NCBI RefSeq assembly: GCF_003600625.1
Contig: NZ_CP032489.1
Location: 1,116,001 to 1,180,000 of the forward strand
Reading direction: 5' to 3'
From: Arachidicoccus soli
GTDB lineage: Bacteria > Bacteroidota > Bacteroidia > Chitinophagales > Chitinophagaceae
Length of the DNA: 64,000 bases
Under the pieces are notes generated by a model. That model ran no database searches, was not told the DNA's origin, and saw nothing but the letters and a program-made list of their open reading frames with translations. A program made the translations under genes and the position numbers. Every line of letters starts with the position of its first letter. The stretch's first letter is position 1. This document shows positions 17,041-25,925 of the stretch, piece after piece.

Positions 17041-17685
17041 ATGAATCTGTTATATAAAAAACCCTTCCTTTCGGAAGATGAAGAGGAAAATGACGAACCG
17101 GAAACTCCTTCTAAAAATATTGAAGAACAAAAAACGCCGCTATTGTTAAAAAAACAAGAAGAGCTTTTTTTAGAAAAACGCGCTGTGTATTTGTGGGGCG
17201 TAGTTGACGATAAATCTGCCAGAGAAGTGGTGAGCAAACTCTTGTTGCTGGAAGCGGATAAGCCCGGTGAAGAAATTAAATTTTACATCAATAGCCCGGG
17301 TGGTGTTGTTACCAGCGGAATGGTAATTTATGATACAATTAAGTTAATCTCGTCACCTGTAAGTACGATCTGCATGGGGCTTGCGGCAAGTATGGGGTCT
17401 ATTCTGTTGAGTGTAGGTGAAAAAGGAAAACGCTTTATTTTTCCACATGGGGAAGTGATGATACACCAACCCAGTATAGGGGGGTATTTTCAAGCGACTT
17501 CTGCAGATATCGAAATTCAGGCTGAACAAATTGAAAAGACCAAACAAATGGGTGCCGAAATTTTAGCTGAGAACTGCGGAAAAACAGTGGAACAAATTTT
17601 AAAAGATTTTGACCGTGATTATTATTTGGATGCTGAAGGGGCCGTGGCTTATGGAATCGTGGATGGTATATTAGAAAAATTGTAA
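17041..17685 (+). CDS. clpP: ATP-dependent Clp protease proteolytic subunit, copy 2
   Basis: A divergent ClpP of 214 residues. Residues 1-45 form an acidic, charged extension (SEDEEENDEPETP near 11-23) followed by a Lys/Glu-rich helix (LLLKKQEELFLEKRAVYLWG). The core keeps Ser in GLAASMGSILL, His in MIHQPSIGGY and Asp in DFDRDYYLD, so it should be catalytically active. YINSPGGVVTSGMVIYDTI matches the family signature. Two ClpPs next to each other suggest homo- or mixed heptamers with ClpX; which of these forms is not visible from sequence. A terminator follows. Confidence 0.94.
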   Translation: MNLLYKKPFLSEDEEENDEPETPSKNIEEQKTPLLLKKQEELFLEKRAVYLWGVVDDKSAREVVSKLLLLEADKPGEEIKFYINSPGGVVTSGMVIYDTIKLISSPVSTICMGLAASMGSILLSVGEKGKRFIFPHGEVMIHQPSIGGYFQATSADIEIQAEQIEKTKQMGAEILAENCGKTVEQILKDFDRDYYLDAEGAVAYGIVDGILEKL

Positions 17686-17718
17686 TTTTTTACAAAAACG
17701 GAAGATAATAAACCAATA

Positions 17719-17742
17719 AAACCGCTCTTTCGGGCGGTTTTT
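17719..17742 (+). terminator. Intrinsic terminator after the clpP pair
   Basis: AAACCGC pairs with GCGGTTT across TCTTTCGG and runs into a short T-tract. It separates clpP copy 2 from clpX. Confidence 0.8.
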
Positions 17743-17757
17743 GTAATTTTGCAGTTG

Positions 17758-17786
17758 GTAGATTTTTTTTAAATAAAGAAATCTAC
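17758..17786 (+). repeat. Inverted repeat GTAGATTT/AAATCTAC in the clpX leader
   Basis: Eight-base perfect arms flank a 13-base AT-rich spacer, 33 bases before the clpX ATG. The arms share the ATCTAC core of the terminators at 10539 and 16125, here in the opposite order (GTAGAT first) and not followed by a T-run on the plus strand. Confidence 0.45.
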
Positions 17787-17818
17787 AACGGAAGAGTAAA
17801 TAGACACAAAGATAAATT

Positions 17819-19063
17819 ATGGCAAAAAATACGCATACACAATGTTCGTTTTGCGGACGTTCCCGCGATGAAGTTCAAATACTTATTTCAGGTACAGATG
17901 CAGATATTTGTGAACAATGTATAGAAAATGCAGCGGAAATAATAGCGCAGGAATTACATTCAGAACAAGCGGTAGGTAAAAAGAATACGCCACGTAAAGA
18001 ATTAAAGGTGAAGAGTCCAAAAGAAATAAAACTCTTTTTGGATCAATATGTAATCGGACAAGAAGATGCGAAGAAAATATTGTCTGTAGCCGTATATAAT
18101 CACTTTAAAAGAATTAACCAAAAAGTGCAAAATGATGATGTAGAAATTGAAAAAAGCAATATCATTATGATTGGTGAAACAGGAACAGGTAAAACTTTGT
18201 TAGCAAAGAGTATCGCTAAAATGTTGAATGTTCCATTTGCAATAGTTGATGCTACTGTATTTACTGAAGCGGGGTATGTTGGCGAAGACATTGAAAGTAT
18301 GCTTTCACGGTTGTTGCAAAACTGTGACTATGATGTTGCGGCTGCAGAACACGGAATTGTTTACATTGATGAGATAGATAAAATTGCACGTAAAAGTGAT
18401 AACCCTTCCATTACGCGTGACGTAAGTGGAGAGGGCGTTCAACAAGGTTTATTGAAGATGTTGGAAGGTACAGAAGCGCTGGTTCCTCCACAAGGCGGAC
18501 GTAAACACCCTGAACAAAAAATGGTAAAGATTCGTACGCAAAATATCCTCTTTATTTGTGGCGGCGCCTTTGATGGAATTGACAGGATTATTGGGAGACG
18601 TATCAATACGAATGCGATTGGATTTAGTGTGAACAAAGAAGAGCAAGAAGCGCAAAAGAAAAACTTATTGCAATTTGTAAACCCTCAAGATTTGAAAACA
18701 TTTGGATTGATTCCGGAATTGCTGGGTCGTTTGCCCGTAGTTACACATCTCGATCCTTTGGATAAAGAGACATTACGTTCTATTTTGACAGAACCTAAAA
18801 ATAGTTTGATAAAACAATATAATCGATTGTTTGAATTAGAGGGTGTGAAATTATCGGTAGATGACGATGCACTTGATTTTATTACTGAAAAAGCTTTGGA
18901 ATTCAAACTAGGTGCGCGCGGATTGAGAAGTATTTGTGAGAGTATTCTTACAGATGCCATGTTTGACGTACCTGGAAGTAATATTAAAACTTTTGAGCTA
19001 ACACTTGATTATGCGAAGCAACAATTTGGCAGTAGCAAGTTGGGAATGATGAAGGTAGCCTGA
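17819..19063 (+). CDS. clpX: ATP-dependent Clp protease ATP-binding subunit ClpX
   Basis: At 414 residues this is the AAA+ unfoldase that feeds ClpP. An N-terminal zinc-binding domain has CSFCGRS and CEQC (about residues 9-38), followed by Walker A GETGTGKT (about 122), Walker [11 protein letters not shown] (about 185), sensor/arginine-finger regions and a C-terminal small domain. The ClpP-docking loop region near IGFSVNKEE lacks a classic IGF tripeptide followed by a charged residue only in part: the tripeptide IGF is present. It sits 133 bases after the second clpP, behind a terminator, so it may have its own promoter. Confidence 0.97.
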   Translation: MAKNTHTQCSFCGRSRDEVQILISGTDADICEQCIENAAEIIAQELHSEQAVGKKNTPRKELKVKSPKEIKLFLDQYVIGQEDAKKILSVAVYNHFKRINQKVQNDDVEIEKSNIIMIGETGTGKTLLAKSIAKMLNVPFAIVDATVFTEAGYVGEDIESMLSRLLQNCDYDVAAAEHGIVYIDEIDKIARKSDNPSITRDVSGEGVQQGLLKMLEGTEALVPPQGGRKHPEQKMVKIRTQNILFICGGAFDGIDRIIGRRINTNAIGFSVNKEEQEAQKKNLLQFVNPQDLKTFGLIPELLGRLPVVTHLDPLDKETLRSILTEPKNSLIKQYNRLFELEGVKLSVDDDALDFITEKALEFKLGARGLRSICESILTDAMFDVPGSNIKTFELTLDYAKQQFGSSKLGMMKVA

Positions 19064-19173
19064 TAAAGGGTATTTATTCTCCTTCATTTTGAAGATAGCG
19101 AGAGATTCTTGATGATTTCTGTGCATCTCAGAAAGTATTCAATTTTTAATTTTAAAATATTAATTTTTAATTT

Positions 19174-19181
19174 TACCTTTG
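19174..19181 (+). promoter_or_regulatory. Putative -7 box of rpmE2
   Basis: TACCTTTG matches TAnnTTTG; 19 bases upstream is TTTA (19151-19154), three of four bases of the -33 box. A start near 19187 would give a leader of about 55 bases before the rpmE2 ATG. Confidence 0.6.
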
Positions 19182-19241
19182 CGGTCCATTTATTTTTTAA
19201 AATATACGGCAAAATCCGTGTAGCCTAAAACAATTCATTTT

Positions 19242-19490
19242 ATGAAAAAAGGTATCCATCCAGAAAAGTACCGTTTTGTAGTCTTCAAAGACATGAGTAA
19301 TGGTACAGAATTTTTATCACGTTCTACTGCTTCATCTAGCGAAACAACTACTTTTGAAGGTGTAGAATACCCGGTTATCAAATTGGAAATTTCCAATACT
19401 TCACATCCTTTTTACACAGGTAAAAATGTGTTGGTAGATACTGCCGGTCGTATCGATAAATTCAAAAAACGTTACGCACAGAAGAAATAA
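19242..19490 (+). CDS. rpmE2: 50S ribosomal protein L31, type B
   Basis: This 82-residue protein begins MKKGIHPEKYRFVVFKDMSN and ends in a basic tail (KFKKRYAQKK) with HPFYTGKN and DTAGRIDKFKKRY, the signature of type B L31. It lacks the CxxC zinc motifs of type A, so it is the zinc-independent form. It makes the bridge region between the large subunit and the small subunit head. A promoter and a terminator flank it, so it is transcribed alone. Confidence 0.97.
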   Translation: MKKGIHPEKYRFVVFKDMSNGTEFLSRSTASSSETTTFEGVEYPVIKLEISNTSHPFYTGKNVLVDTAGRIDKFKKRYAQKK

Positions 19491-19509
19491 TTTCTCAATT
19501 TCTTTTTAT

Positions 19510-19547
19510 AAAAAATCCCGTTCACTTTTTGATGAACGGGATTTTTT
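19510..19547 (+). terminator. Intrinsic terminator after rpmE2 (probably bidirectional)
   Basis: AAAAATCCCGTTCA pairs with TGAACGGGATTTTT across an eight-base loop. A-run and T-run flank it on both sides, so it can also stop transcription of the convergent metal pump gene that ends at 19564. Confidence 0.92.
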
Positions 19548-19563
19548 GTATCTGGTAGATTTA

Positions 19564-22500
19564 CTATTTCAATTCATCACCTTCTTTTTCCTCATGCTTT
19601 CTATCCACTTTACGATACCCCCACCTGAAAATTAATGGGAATACCAATAAGGAAAATACCATAGCACATAATATGCCGCCAATAATTACTCGCGCTAATG
19701 GCCTAGAGCTTTCAGAACCGATACTGGTAGAAATAGCGGCGGGTAGTAATCCGATCGCAGCCATTAATGAAGTCATGACTACCGGCCTCACTAATGATTT
19801 TACACCTTCTTTGATAGAAATATACAAAGGTTTCTGTTCATGCTTGTATAACTCCATATTCTTTTTAAAGGCTGTAATCAGCAATACACCTTCTAATATA
19901 CAAATACCAAATAAAGCAATAAAACCAATACCGGCGGAGATACTAAAATTGGTTCCTGTCAATAAAAGAGAAGCAATACCTCCAACTACTGCAAAAGGTA
20001 CATTGGTAAATACCAAACCAGCATCTTTGAAATTACCAAACATTACAAAAAGTAATAAGAATATGAGCAATAAACTTATTGGAACGACCTGTTGTAATCG
20101 TTTAGTAGCTCTTTGTTGATTCTCAAAATCACCTTGCCAAACCATTGTATAGCCTTTCTTTAAGCTTACGTTTCTTGCTACCTTTTCTTGTGCTTCTTTG
20201 ATGGCACTTCCCATGTCTCTTCCCCGGACAGAAAATTTGACAGCCGAATACCGCTCATTATTATCTCTAAATATTAAACATGCACCCGTGTGATAATCAA
20301 TTTCTGCGATTTCCTTAATGGGTACTTTTGAGCCACTTAGGGTAGGAACGAGCAGATTACCGATATCTGTTGCATTTTTTCTGAATTCTTCCGGGTATCT
20401 TATCCTTACATCGAATTTTCGAATACCTTCATATAATTGCGTAGCCGCCTTCCCTCCAATGGCCATTTCAATCACTGCATTTGCATCGGCTGTAGTTACA
20501 CCATAGAGTGCCATCTTATTTTGATCTAAGTTAATATCTAATTCAGGCTGTCCCAGATTTTTTATTACACCCAGATCTTGAATGCCATTAACTGTTTTTA
20601 GCTGGTCATAAACCTGCTGACATTTATCTTCCATATAATTCAGGGAGTCACCATAAATCTTTACAACTATAGAACCTTTTACACCCGAAACAGCCTCTTC
20701 CACATTATCCATAATGGGCTGAGAAAAATTTAGATCAATGCCTGGGTAAATTGATAATGCTTTTTGCATACTATCTATCAATTGCTCTTTTGATATTTTG
20801 GGCTTCCAATCTTCTTGCGGAAGCATCATCACATCAAATTCAATATTGTAAAATCCGGTAACATCTGTACCATCATCTGGGCGGCCATCTTGAGAAGTAA
20901 CATGTGTTATTTCAGGAAACTTTATCATGATATTACGCAGTTTGTTAGCCACTTCGTCAGATTTATCTAAAGCCACACTATAAGGTAATGAAGCCCTGAT
21001 ATATAATGAACCTTCATTTAATTCGGGTAAAAATTCGCTTCCTAAGAATTTAAATCCCCAGAAGCCAACTACAACAATAATTGCTGCACCTATGAGCGTA
21101 AGTCTTTTATGTTTATAATTGAATCTAAAGATCTTCATTATAAATTTGGTGATTCCTTCTACGATGGGATTGTGTTTTTCTTTCACATTCTTTTTAAGCA
21201 GAATGCTTACTAAAACGGGGACAAGTGTAAGTGTGAATATTAAAGCACCTAATAGTGCAAAACCCAGTGTATAAGCGAGTGGTGAGAACATTTTGCCTTC
21301 CACTTTTTGAAAAGCAAATATGGGCAGAAGGGCTGTTATGATAATCACCTTAGAGAAAAAGATAGCTTTGCCTAATTCTGCGCCTTGCTTCTTAAGAATA
21401 CCTAATTTTGCAATCTTGTTAAACCTTTCCATTCCTATTTCTCGCCGCTTTTGATCAAGTAAAACGAATAGTCCCTCGACCATTACAACGGCTCCATCTA
21501 TAATAATTCCAAAATCTATTGCGCCCAAAGAAAGTAGATTTGCAGACATCCCCATAAGTTTTAAACAGATAAATGCAAATAGCAACGACAAAGGAATAAT
21601 AATAGAAACAATAAGCGTTGTACGCCAGTTGAACATAAACAGAGACACTATCAAAGTTACCAGTAACATCCCTTCAGTAAGATTATGCAGAACTGTATGA
21701 GTAGAATAATTCACCAAATCTTCTCTATCATAAAATGGTACAATCTTTACATCCGGAGGAAGTATCTGTGTATTTAGCTTTTCAATGGTTTGCTTTAAAT
21801 TTTTGATTACATCAGTAGAATTTTCTCCTTTACGCATTAAAACAATGGCTTCTACAGCGTCGTCGTTATTTTTGATGAAGCGTTTTCCATCTTTAATGAT
21901 GGCGTCTGTCCTACCCACCTTACCCAATCTAGGCTGGTTTGATATTTCAACATCTGCCACATCTTTTACCAATACGGGTACGCCCTTGATGGTTTCTATA
22001 ATGATATTTTTAATGTCATCGATATTATTCAATAAGCCAATACCGCGTACAACATAAGCCTGATTGTTTTTTTCTATAATATCTCCGCCAATATTGATAT
22101 TGCTTTTGGCTACTGCATTATAAACATCTAAAGGTGTGATGCCTAAATCATTTAATTTTCTAGGGTCTACTTGAATCTCATAAGTTTTTACCATGCCCCC
22201 AAAACTTACTATATCTGCTATACCTGGCACCGATCGTATATGCCTGTCCACAACCCAGTCTTGAATTGTTTTGAGGTCTCTTGGACTGCGAGATTTACTT
22301 TCTAGTGTGTATCTAAAAATTTCACCTGTCGGGCCGGTAGGTGGTTGAACTTGCGGTGAAATGCCATCCGGTAAACTTGCATTACCCAAAAGATTATTTA
22401 CCTGCATACGCGCATAATCATCGGTCACACCATCGTTAAACTGAATATTAATAACAGATAAGCCAAAAATACTTGTAGAACGTAAGCTCTCTTTTTTTTG

Positions 22501-22737
22501 TACCGGATTCATGGCAATTTCCAGAGGAATGGTAACAAATTTTTCAACCTCCTCTGCACTTCTGCCGGGCCATTGGGTAATGATTTGTACAGTTGTATTT
22601 GTCGTATCCGGAAATGCCTCAATGGGCATGCTCCGGAAAGTAATGACTCCCCACACCACAATAATCAGAGTGGCAAAGAAGATCATATATTTATTTTTTA
22701 AAGAAAAAGCGAGAATGCTTTTTAATATTTTATTCAT
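19564..22737 (-). CDS. Heavy-metal efflux RND pump (CzcA/CusA family)
   Basis: At 1057 residues this has the HME-RND length. The fourth helix region reads GAIDFGIIIDGAVVMVEG with Asp408, Asp414 and Glu421. The spacing is that of the Asp/Asp/Glu set in Zn/Co/Cd pumps of the CzcA type, whereas Cu/Ag pumps of the CusA type lack the DFG. This favours divalent Zn, Co, Cd or Ni as substrates. It exports metal from the periplasm or cytosol through the adaptor and outer-membrane protein encoded upstream (22853-25242). The 115-base gap to the adaptor gene is longer than elsewhere in the set. Confidence 0.92.
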   Translation of the reverse strand: MNKILKSILAFSLKNKYMIFFATLIIVVWGVITFRSMPIEAFPDTTNTTVQIITQWPGRSAEEVEKFVTIPLEIAMNPVQKKESLRSTSIFGLSVINIQFNDGVTDDYARMQVNNLLGNASLPDGISPQVQPPTGPTGEIFRYTLESKSRSPRDLKTIQDWVVDRHIRSVPGIADIVSFGGMVKTYEIQVDPRKLNDLGITPLDVYNAVAKSNINIGGDIIEKNNQAYVVRGIGLLNNIDDIKNIIIETIKGVPVLVKDVADVEISNQPRLGKVGRTDAIIKDGKRFIKNNDDAVEAIVLMRKGENSTDVIKNLKQTIEKLNTQILPPDVKIVPFYDREDLVNYSTHTVLHNLTEGMLLVTLIVSLFMFNWRTTLIVSIIIPLSLLFAFICLKLMGMSANLLSLGAIDFGIIIDGAVVMVEGLFVLLDQKRREIGMERFNKIAKLGILKKQGAELGKAIFFSKVIIITALLPIFAFQKVEGKMFSPLAYTLGFALLGALIFTLTLVPVLVSILLKKNVKEKHNPIVEGITKFIMKIFRFNYKHKRLTLIGAAIIVVVGFWGFKFLGSEFLPELNEGSLYIRASLPYSVALDKSDEVANKLRNIMIKFPEITHVTSQDGRPDDGTDVTGFYNIEFDVMMLPQEDWKPKISKEQLIDSMQKALSIYPGIDLNFSQPIMDNVEEAVSGVKGSIVVKIYGDSLNYMEDKCQQVYDQLKTVNGIQDLGVIKNLGQPELDINLDQNKMALYGVTTADANAVIEMAIGGKAATQLYEGIRKFDVRIRYPEEFRKNATDIGNLLVPTLSGSKVPIKEIAEIDYHTGACLIFRDNNERYSAVKFSVRGRDMGSAIKEAQEKVARNVSLKKGYTMVWQGDFENQQRATKRLQQVVPISLLLIFLLLFVMFGNFKDAGLVFTNVPFAVVGGIASLLLTGTNFSISAGIGFIALFGICILEGVLLITAFKKNMELYKHEQKPLYISIKEGVKSLVRPVVMTSLMAAIGLLPAAISTSIGSESSRPLARVIIGGILCAMVFSLLVFPLIFRWGYRKVDRKHEEKEGDELK

Positions 22738-22852
22738 GTGTTTATTTTTATTTTTTGAACTTTCACATGAAATTTCTGCCTTGAGTTTCCCCTTTTTATT
22801 AGAAAGTCTCTAAGCATAATCTTCATTGATTTGTTGAATAGTTTCTTGAAAT

Positions 22853-23956
22853 TTAGTCGTTCAATGCTTGGTAAATTAGCAATGCTTGCGTTGCGATAAC
22901 CTTATCTCCAAGTGCAACGCCAGAGCTGATATAAGTTCTATCTCCCTTTGTTCCGTTTATTTGAACAGGACAAATAGAAATATCTGAAGGGCTTTTATAA
23001 ACCAAGACATAATATTGGCTATTATCAAAAATGAGTGATTGGGTTGGTACTGAAAGCATGGACTTATTTTCTGAATAGTTGACTACCACACTCGCAAACA
23101 TTTGCGGTTTTAATAAAAAACCGGGATTACTCAGTACAATGCGTACTTTCATGACTCTGCTCTCCGGATCAAGTACATTCATAATCTTGTCAATCTTTCC
23201 TCTGAAGACCTTTCCCGGATAAGATAATGTAGTGATATTAACACTATCTCCTAGTTTTACATAAGGGATATTAGATTCATATACGTCTGCCATTACCCAT
23301 ACTTGATTAAGGTTAGAAATAGTAAACAATGTGGTATTATTATCCGGTCTTATTGCTGTCCCATTGGTGATATTTTTCTCAACAATAAATCCGGTCATTG
23401 GAGATTTTACATAAAAGTCACCATTGGTGCCCCCGCCATTATTTTCTAATATACGTTTTGCTTTTTCCAAATTTGCTTTAGCCTGATTATACTGTACGGT
23501 TGCATTTAAGCTATCCTGTGCTGAAGATAGTCCGCTTTTGTACATACTATTAACAGCATCTTTATTCCTTTTTGCAATAATTAAATTATTGGAGGCTGTT
23601 TCAAAATCGTTGGAATAGCCGGACATGTCGGAACTGCTAATGGTTGCTAATGTTTCACCCTGTTGTACATAGTCGCCCAGGGCTGCATGTATGTTATTGG
23701 CGATGCCACTTACCATAGGATAGATTCTGATAACATGGTCTTCATCAAAATCTATTCTACCATTTAATGTGATAGCACTTGAATAAGGAACATCCGTAAC
23801 AGTGTCTATTTGGATACTATGTAGTAGTGAATCGGGTAAAACATAAGATGATGCCGTTTCTGTTTTATCTTGATTAGAAGAATTACAAGCAGACAGAATA
23901 GTTAGAACTGAAATACAAATAAGCATTCCAATATTGATATATTTTCTATTTTCCAT
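22853..23956 (-). CDS. Heavy-metal efflux periplasmic adaptor lipoprotein (CzcB type)
   Basis: This 367-residue membrane fusion protein has a lipobox ending at Cys24 (LTILSAC). A first lipoyl half (about 70-100), an alpha-hairpin with long heptad-like helices (about 105-170, NDFETASNNLIIAKR and YNQAKANLEKAKRIL), the second lipoyl half (about 175-205), then beta-barrel and membrane-proximal domains follow. The hairpin is full size, unlike the adaptor at 6103. No His-rich metal-binding N-terminus is seen. It is 11 bases after the outer-membrane gene. Confidence 0.9.
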   Translation of the reverse strand: MENRKYINIGMLICISVLTILSACNSSNQDKTETASSYVLPDSLLHSIQIDTVTDVPYSSAITLNGRIDFDEDHVIRIYPMVSGIANNIHAALGDYVQQGETLATISSSDMSGYSNDFETASNNLIIAKRNKDAVNSMYKSGLSSAQDSLNATVQYNQAKANLEKAKRILENNGGGTNGDFYVKSPMTGFIVEKNITNGTAIRPDNNTTLFTISNLNQVWVMADVYESNIPYVKLGDSVNITTLSYPGKVFRGKIDKIMNVLDPESRVMKVRIVLSNPGFLLKPQMFASVVVNYSENKSMLSVPTQSLIFDNSQYYVLVYKSPSDISICPVQINGTKGDRTYISSGVALGDKVIATQALLIYQALND

Positions 23957-23967
23957 TAGGAATTATT

Positions 23968-25242
23968 TTAGTTGAGTGAGTAAAAGCTAGAGCCGGTGTA
24001 AAAGTTAATTGCTTCAAAAGCATTTACACGATTGAGCTGCAGTGTATTTAATTGAATTGTATTTTCTTTGTAAGCATCATAGAAATCTAAAAAATCCAAT
24101 AAGCTGATATTTTTATTTTCATAATTTTTAAGCGTTGCTTGTTGTATCTTTTGAAAGTCTTGATCAAACTGCTTATCGCGTTCATGATATAAATTATTAT
24201 ACGCTTGTGCTTTTTGGTAAGCATTTGATATTGCAATTTGGATGGTAGATTCTTGGGCGTCTTCTGTAACCTTCGACATTTTGGTTTGCATTTGAGATGC
24301 TTTAATATTACCTTGGTTTCTATTGAAAAATGGTAAATCAATCGCTACACCCAAAGTGGTAAGGTTCTTTATGAAACTACCTTGCTGATCATATCCGAGA
24401 GAAAAAGTAAGATCTGGAACGGCTAATGATTTTTGATACTTATAATTCAGTTCACTTATTTGTGTATTTAACTTGGCAATTAGAACATCTGGATGATTGA
24501 TTAATGCAGAGTCAATCAATGTTCCCAAAGCGTATTCTTGTGGGTTAAGATTATCTATATTTATTTGATTGAGCCTGGGAACTATTACTGCTTTTGTTTG
24601 TAAAAGAAGAGAAAGTTCACTTCTTACATCATTAATTTGAAGCAATAGATCATTGTATTCTGATTGTAAACTATATAATTGTGCCTTAACCCTTATCGCA
24701 TCTTTTTCTGAAACATTGCCTTGTTTAAGTTGAATATTAAACGCACCCACAAGATGTTCTAATGAACTAATTTCTGCAGAATAAACATTGGCAGAATTTT
24801 TTAAATAGTAAATAGCATAAAAATCACTAGTTAATGTATAGCGCAAAGTTTTAAGCAGTTCTATAAATTGTAATTGAGAAAGCTGCACATTCGCTTGCGC
24901 CAACTTTATTTGCTTGTTCCTTTTTCCTGCCAATTGAATGAGTTGAGAAATCTGCGCAGTACTTTCTCCATTTACGCCAAATGGTAAAATACCTTTTGTT
25001 TCAGGGTTATATAAGCTTTGGGCAAACTGAAGGTTCGGATTTGGAAACAGTTTTGCCTGAATTTCAAAGGCTTTTTGCGCATCTATATTGTATTTAGCGG
25101 CAATTAACTGTAAGTTATTTTTAAGAAATATTGATTCACAAGAATCGATATTTAAATAGAGGGTATCTGAGTTGGCATTGTTTAGTTGTGCCTTTACACA
25201 TAAAGGCAATAATATAACCAATACAACAAAGTACTTCTTCAT
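23968..25242 (-). CDS. TolC/CzcC-family outer-membrane efflux protein
   Basis: The ATG at 25242 gives 424 residues with a clean signal peptide (MKKYFVVLVILLPLCVKAQ); the in-frame ATG at 25287 would put 15 residues ahead of it. Two OEP repeats with long helices (about 95-200 and 300-400) build the trimeric channel. In the CzcCBA arrangement it is the exit duct for the metal pump. A short secreted protein gene lies about 165 bases upstream on the same strand. Confidence 0.88.
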   Translation of the reverse strand: MKKYFVVLVILLPLCVKAQLNNANSDTLYLNIDSCESIFLKNNLQLIAAKYNIDAQKAFEIQAKLFPNPNLQFAQSLYNPETKGILPFGVNGESTAQISQLIQLAGKRNKQIKLAQANVQLSQLQFIELLKTLRYTLTSDFYAIYYLKNSANVYSAEISSLEHLVGAFNIQLKQGNVSEKDAIRVKAQLYSLQSEYNDLLLQINDVRSELSLLLQTKAVIVPRLNQINIDNLNPQEYALGTLIDSALINHPDVLIAKLNTQISELNYKYQKSLAVPDLTFSLGYDQQGSFIKNLTTLGVAIDLPFFNRNQGNIKASQMQTKMSKVTEDAQESTIQIAISNAYQKAQAYNNLYHERDKQFDQDFQKIQQATLKNYENKNISLLDFLDFYDAYKENTIQLNTLQLNRVNAFEAINFYTGSSFYSLN

Positions 25243-25407
25243 TTTTATAAAGTAAATCATTGGTATAATTTTATGTCCTAGCTTCACTGGCTGACAAAAT
25301 ACAGCAGTGATTGCATAGTTAATAGATGAAATGCATTCAAAACCTAGTACCTATACAAAAAGTTGAATGGCCCTAGTCGATGCACTTTGAATGAATAAAG
25401 AAAGGAT

Positions 25408-25800
25408 TTAAGCGAATTTTGGTGGCGGTGGATTTATCTCTTTGTAAAAAAGATAAGTATAATTTATTCTAAAATAAGAATGGTGTTCTAATATAGGTTG
25501 AACGGGTATTATAACGACTTCTTGTTCCTGAAAGTGAAATAATTGGAATGGGGTCTTAAGTGTTTTTGAATCATTTTTGGTATGATTACCTGATTGTTCC
25601 GGAAAAGCATTGTCGTGTTTTAATACGATTTCTACCACATATTCCATAAAAGAATCAATCTGATTGAGTTCCATTACTTTCTTTCCATGATTCCCATTAA
25701 TGAATTGCTCAAACTGGCTGCCATAAACACTTAGATTCAGTATTTGCAGAGCAAGTATCAGCATTATAAACTTCCTGGAATATAGGAGAAGTTTCTTCAT
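25408..25800 (-). CDS. Small secreted protein of unknown function at the head of the metal-efflux genes
   Basis: I do not recognise a family with certainty. The 130 residues start with an N-terminal hydrophobic signal (MLILALQILNLSVYGS, about 13-28), a mid-part rich in His, Gln and charged residues (FHFQEQE, LEHHSYF), and a C-terminal INPPPPKFA. There is no membrane helix after the signal, so it is likely periplasmic or outer-membrane associated. Its position directly upstream of CzcC/B/A genes on the same strand suggests a role in metal sensing or delivery; this is inference. The His residues might bind metal but no known motif is seen. Confidence 0.7.
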   Translation of the reverse strand: MKKLLLYSRKFIMLILALQILNLSVYGSQFEQFINGNHGKKVMELNQIDSFMEYVVEIVLKHDNAFPEQSGNHTKNDSKTLKTPFQLFHFQEQEVVIIPVQPILEHHSYFRINYTYLFYKEINPPPPKFA

Positions 25801-25925
25801 TGGGTCTAATTCGTTGTCAAAATTAGCACTCTGCGTCCTTATTCAGATGATAAATAATTGATAAATATTATTTCTATTAATATTGTTTTAAACTAATTGG
25901 GAGAGAAAGAAACCTAGTATTTTTG

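Noticed and set aside
25334-25393. CATTCAAA ... TTTGAATG inverted repeat upstream of the CzcC-type gene
   Set aside because: Arms are 44 bases apart and AT-rich; this distance gives weak support for an operator or hairpin.
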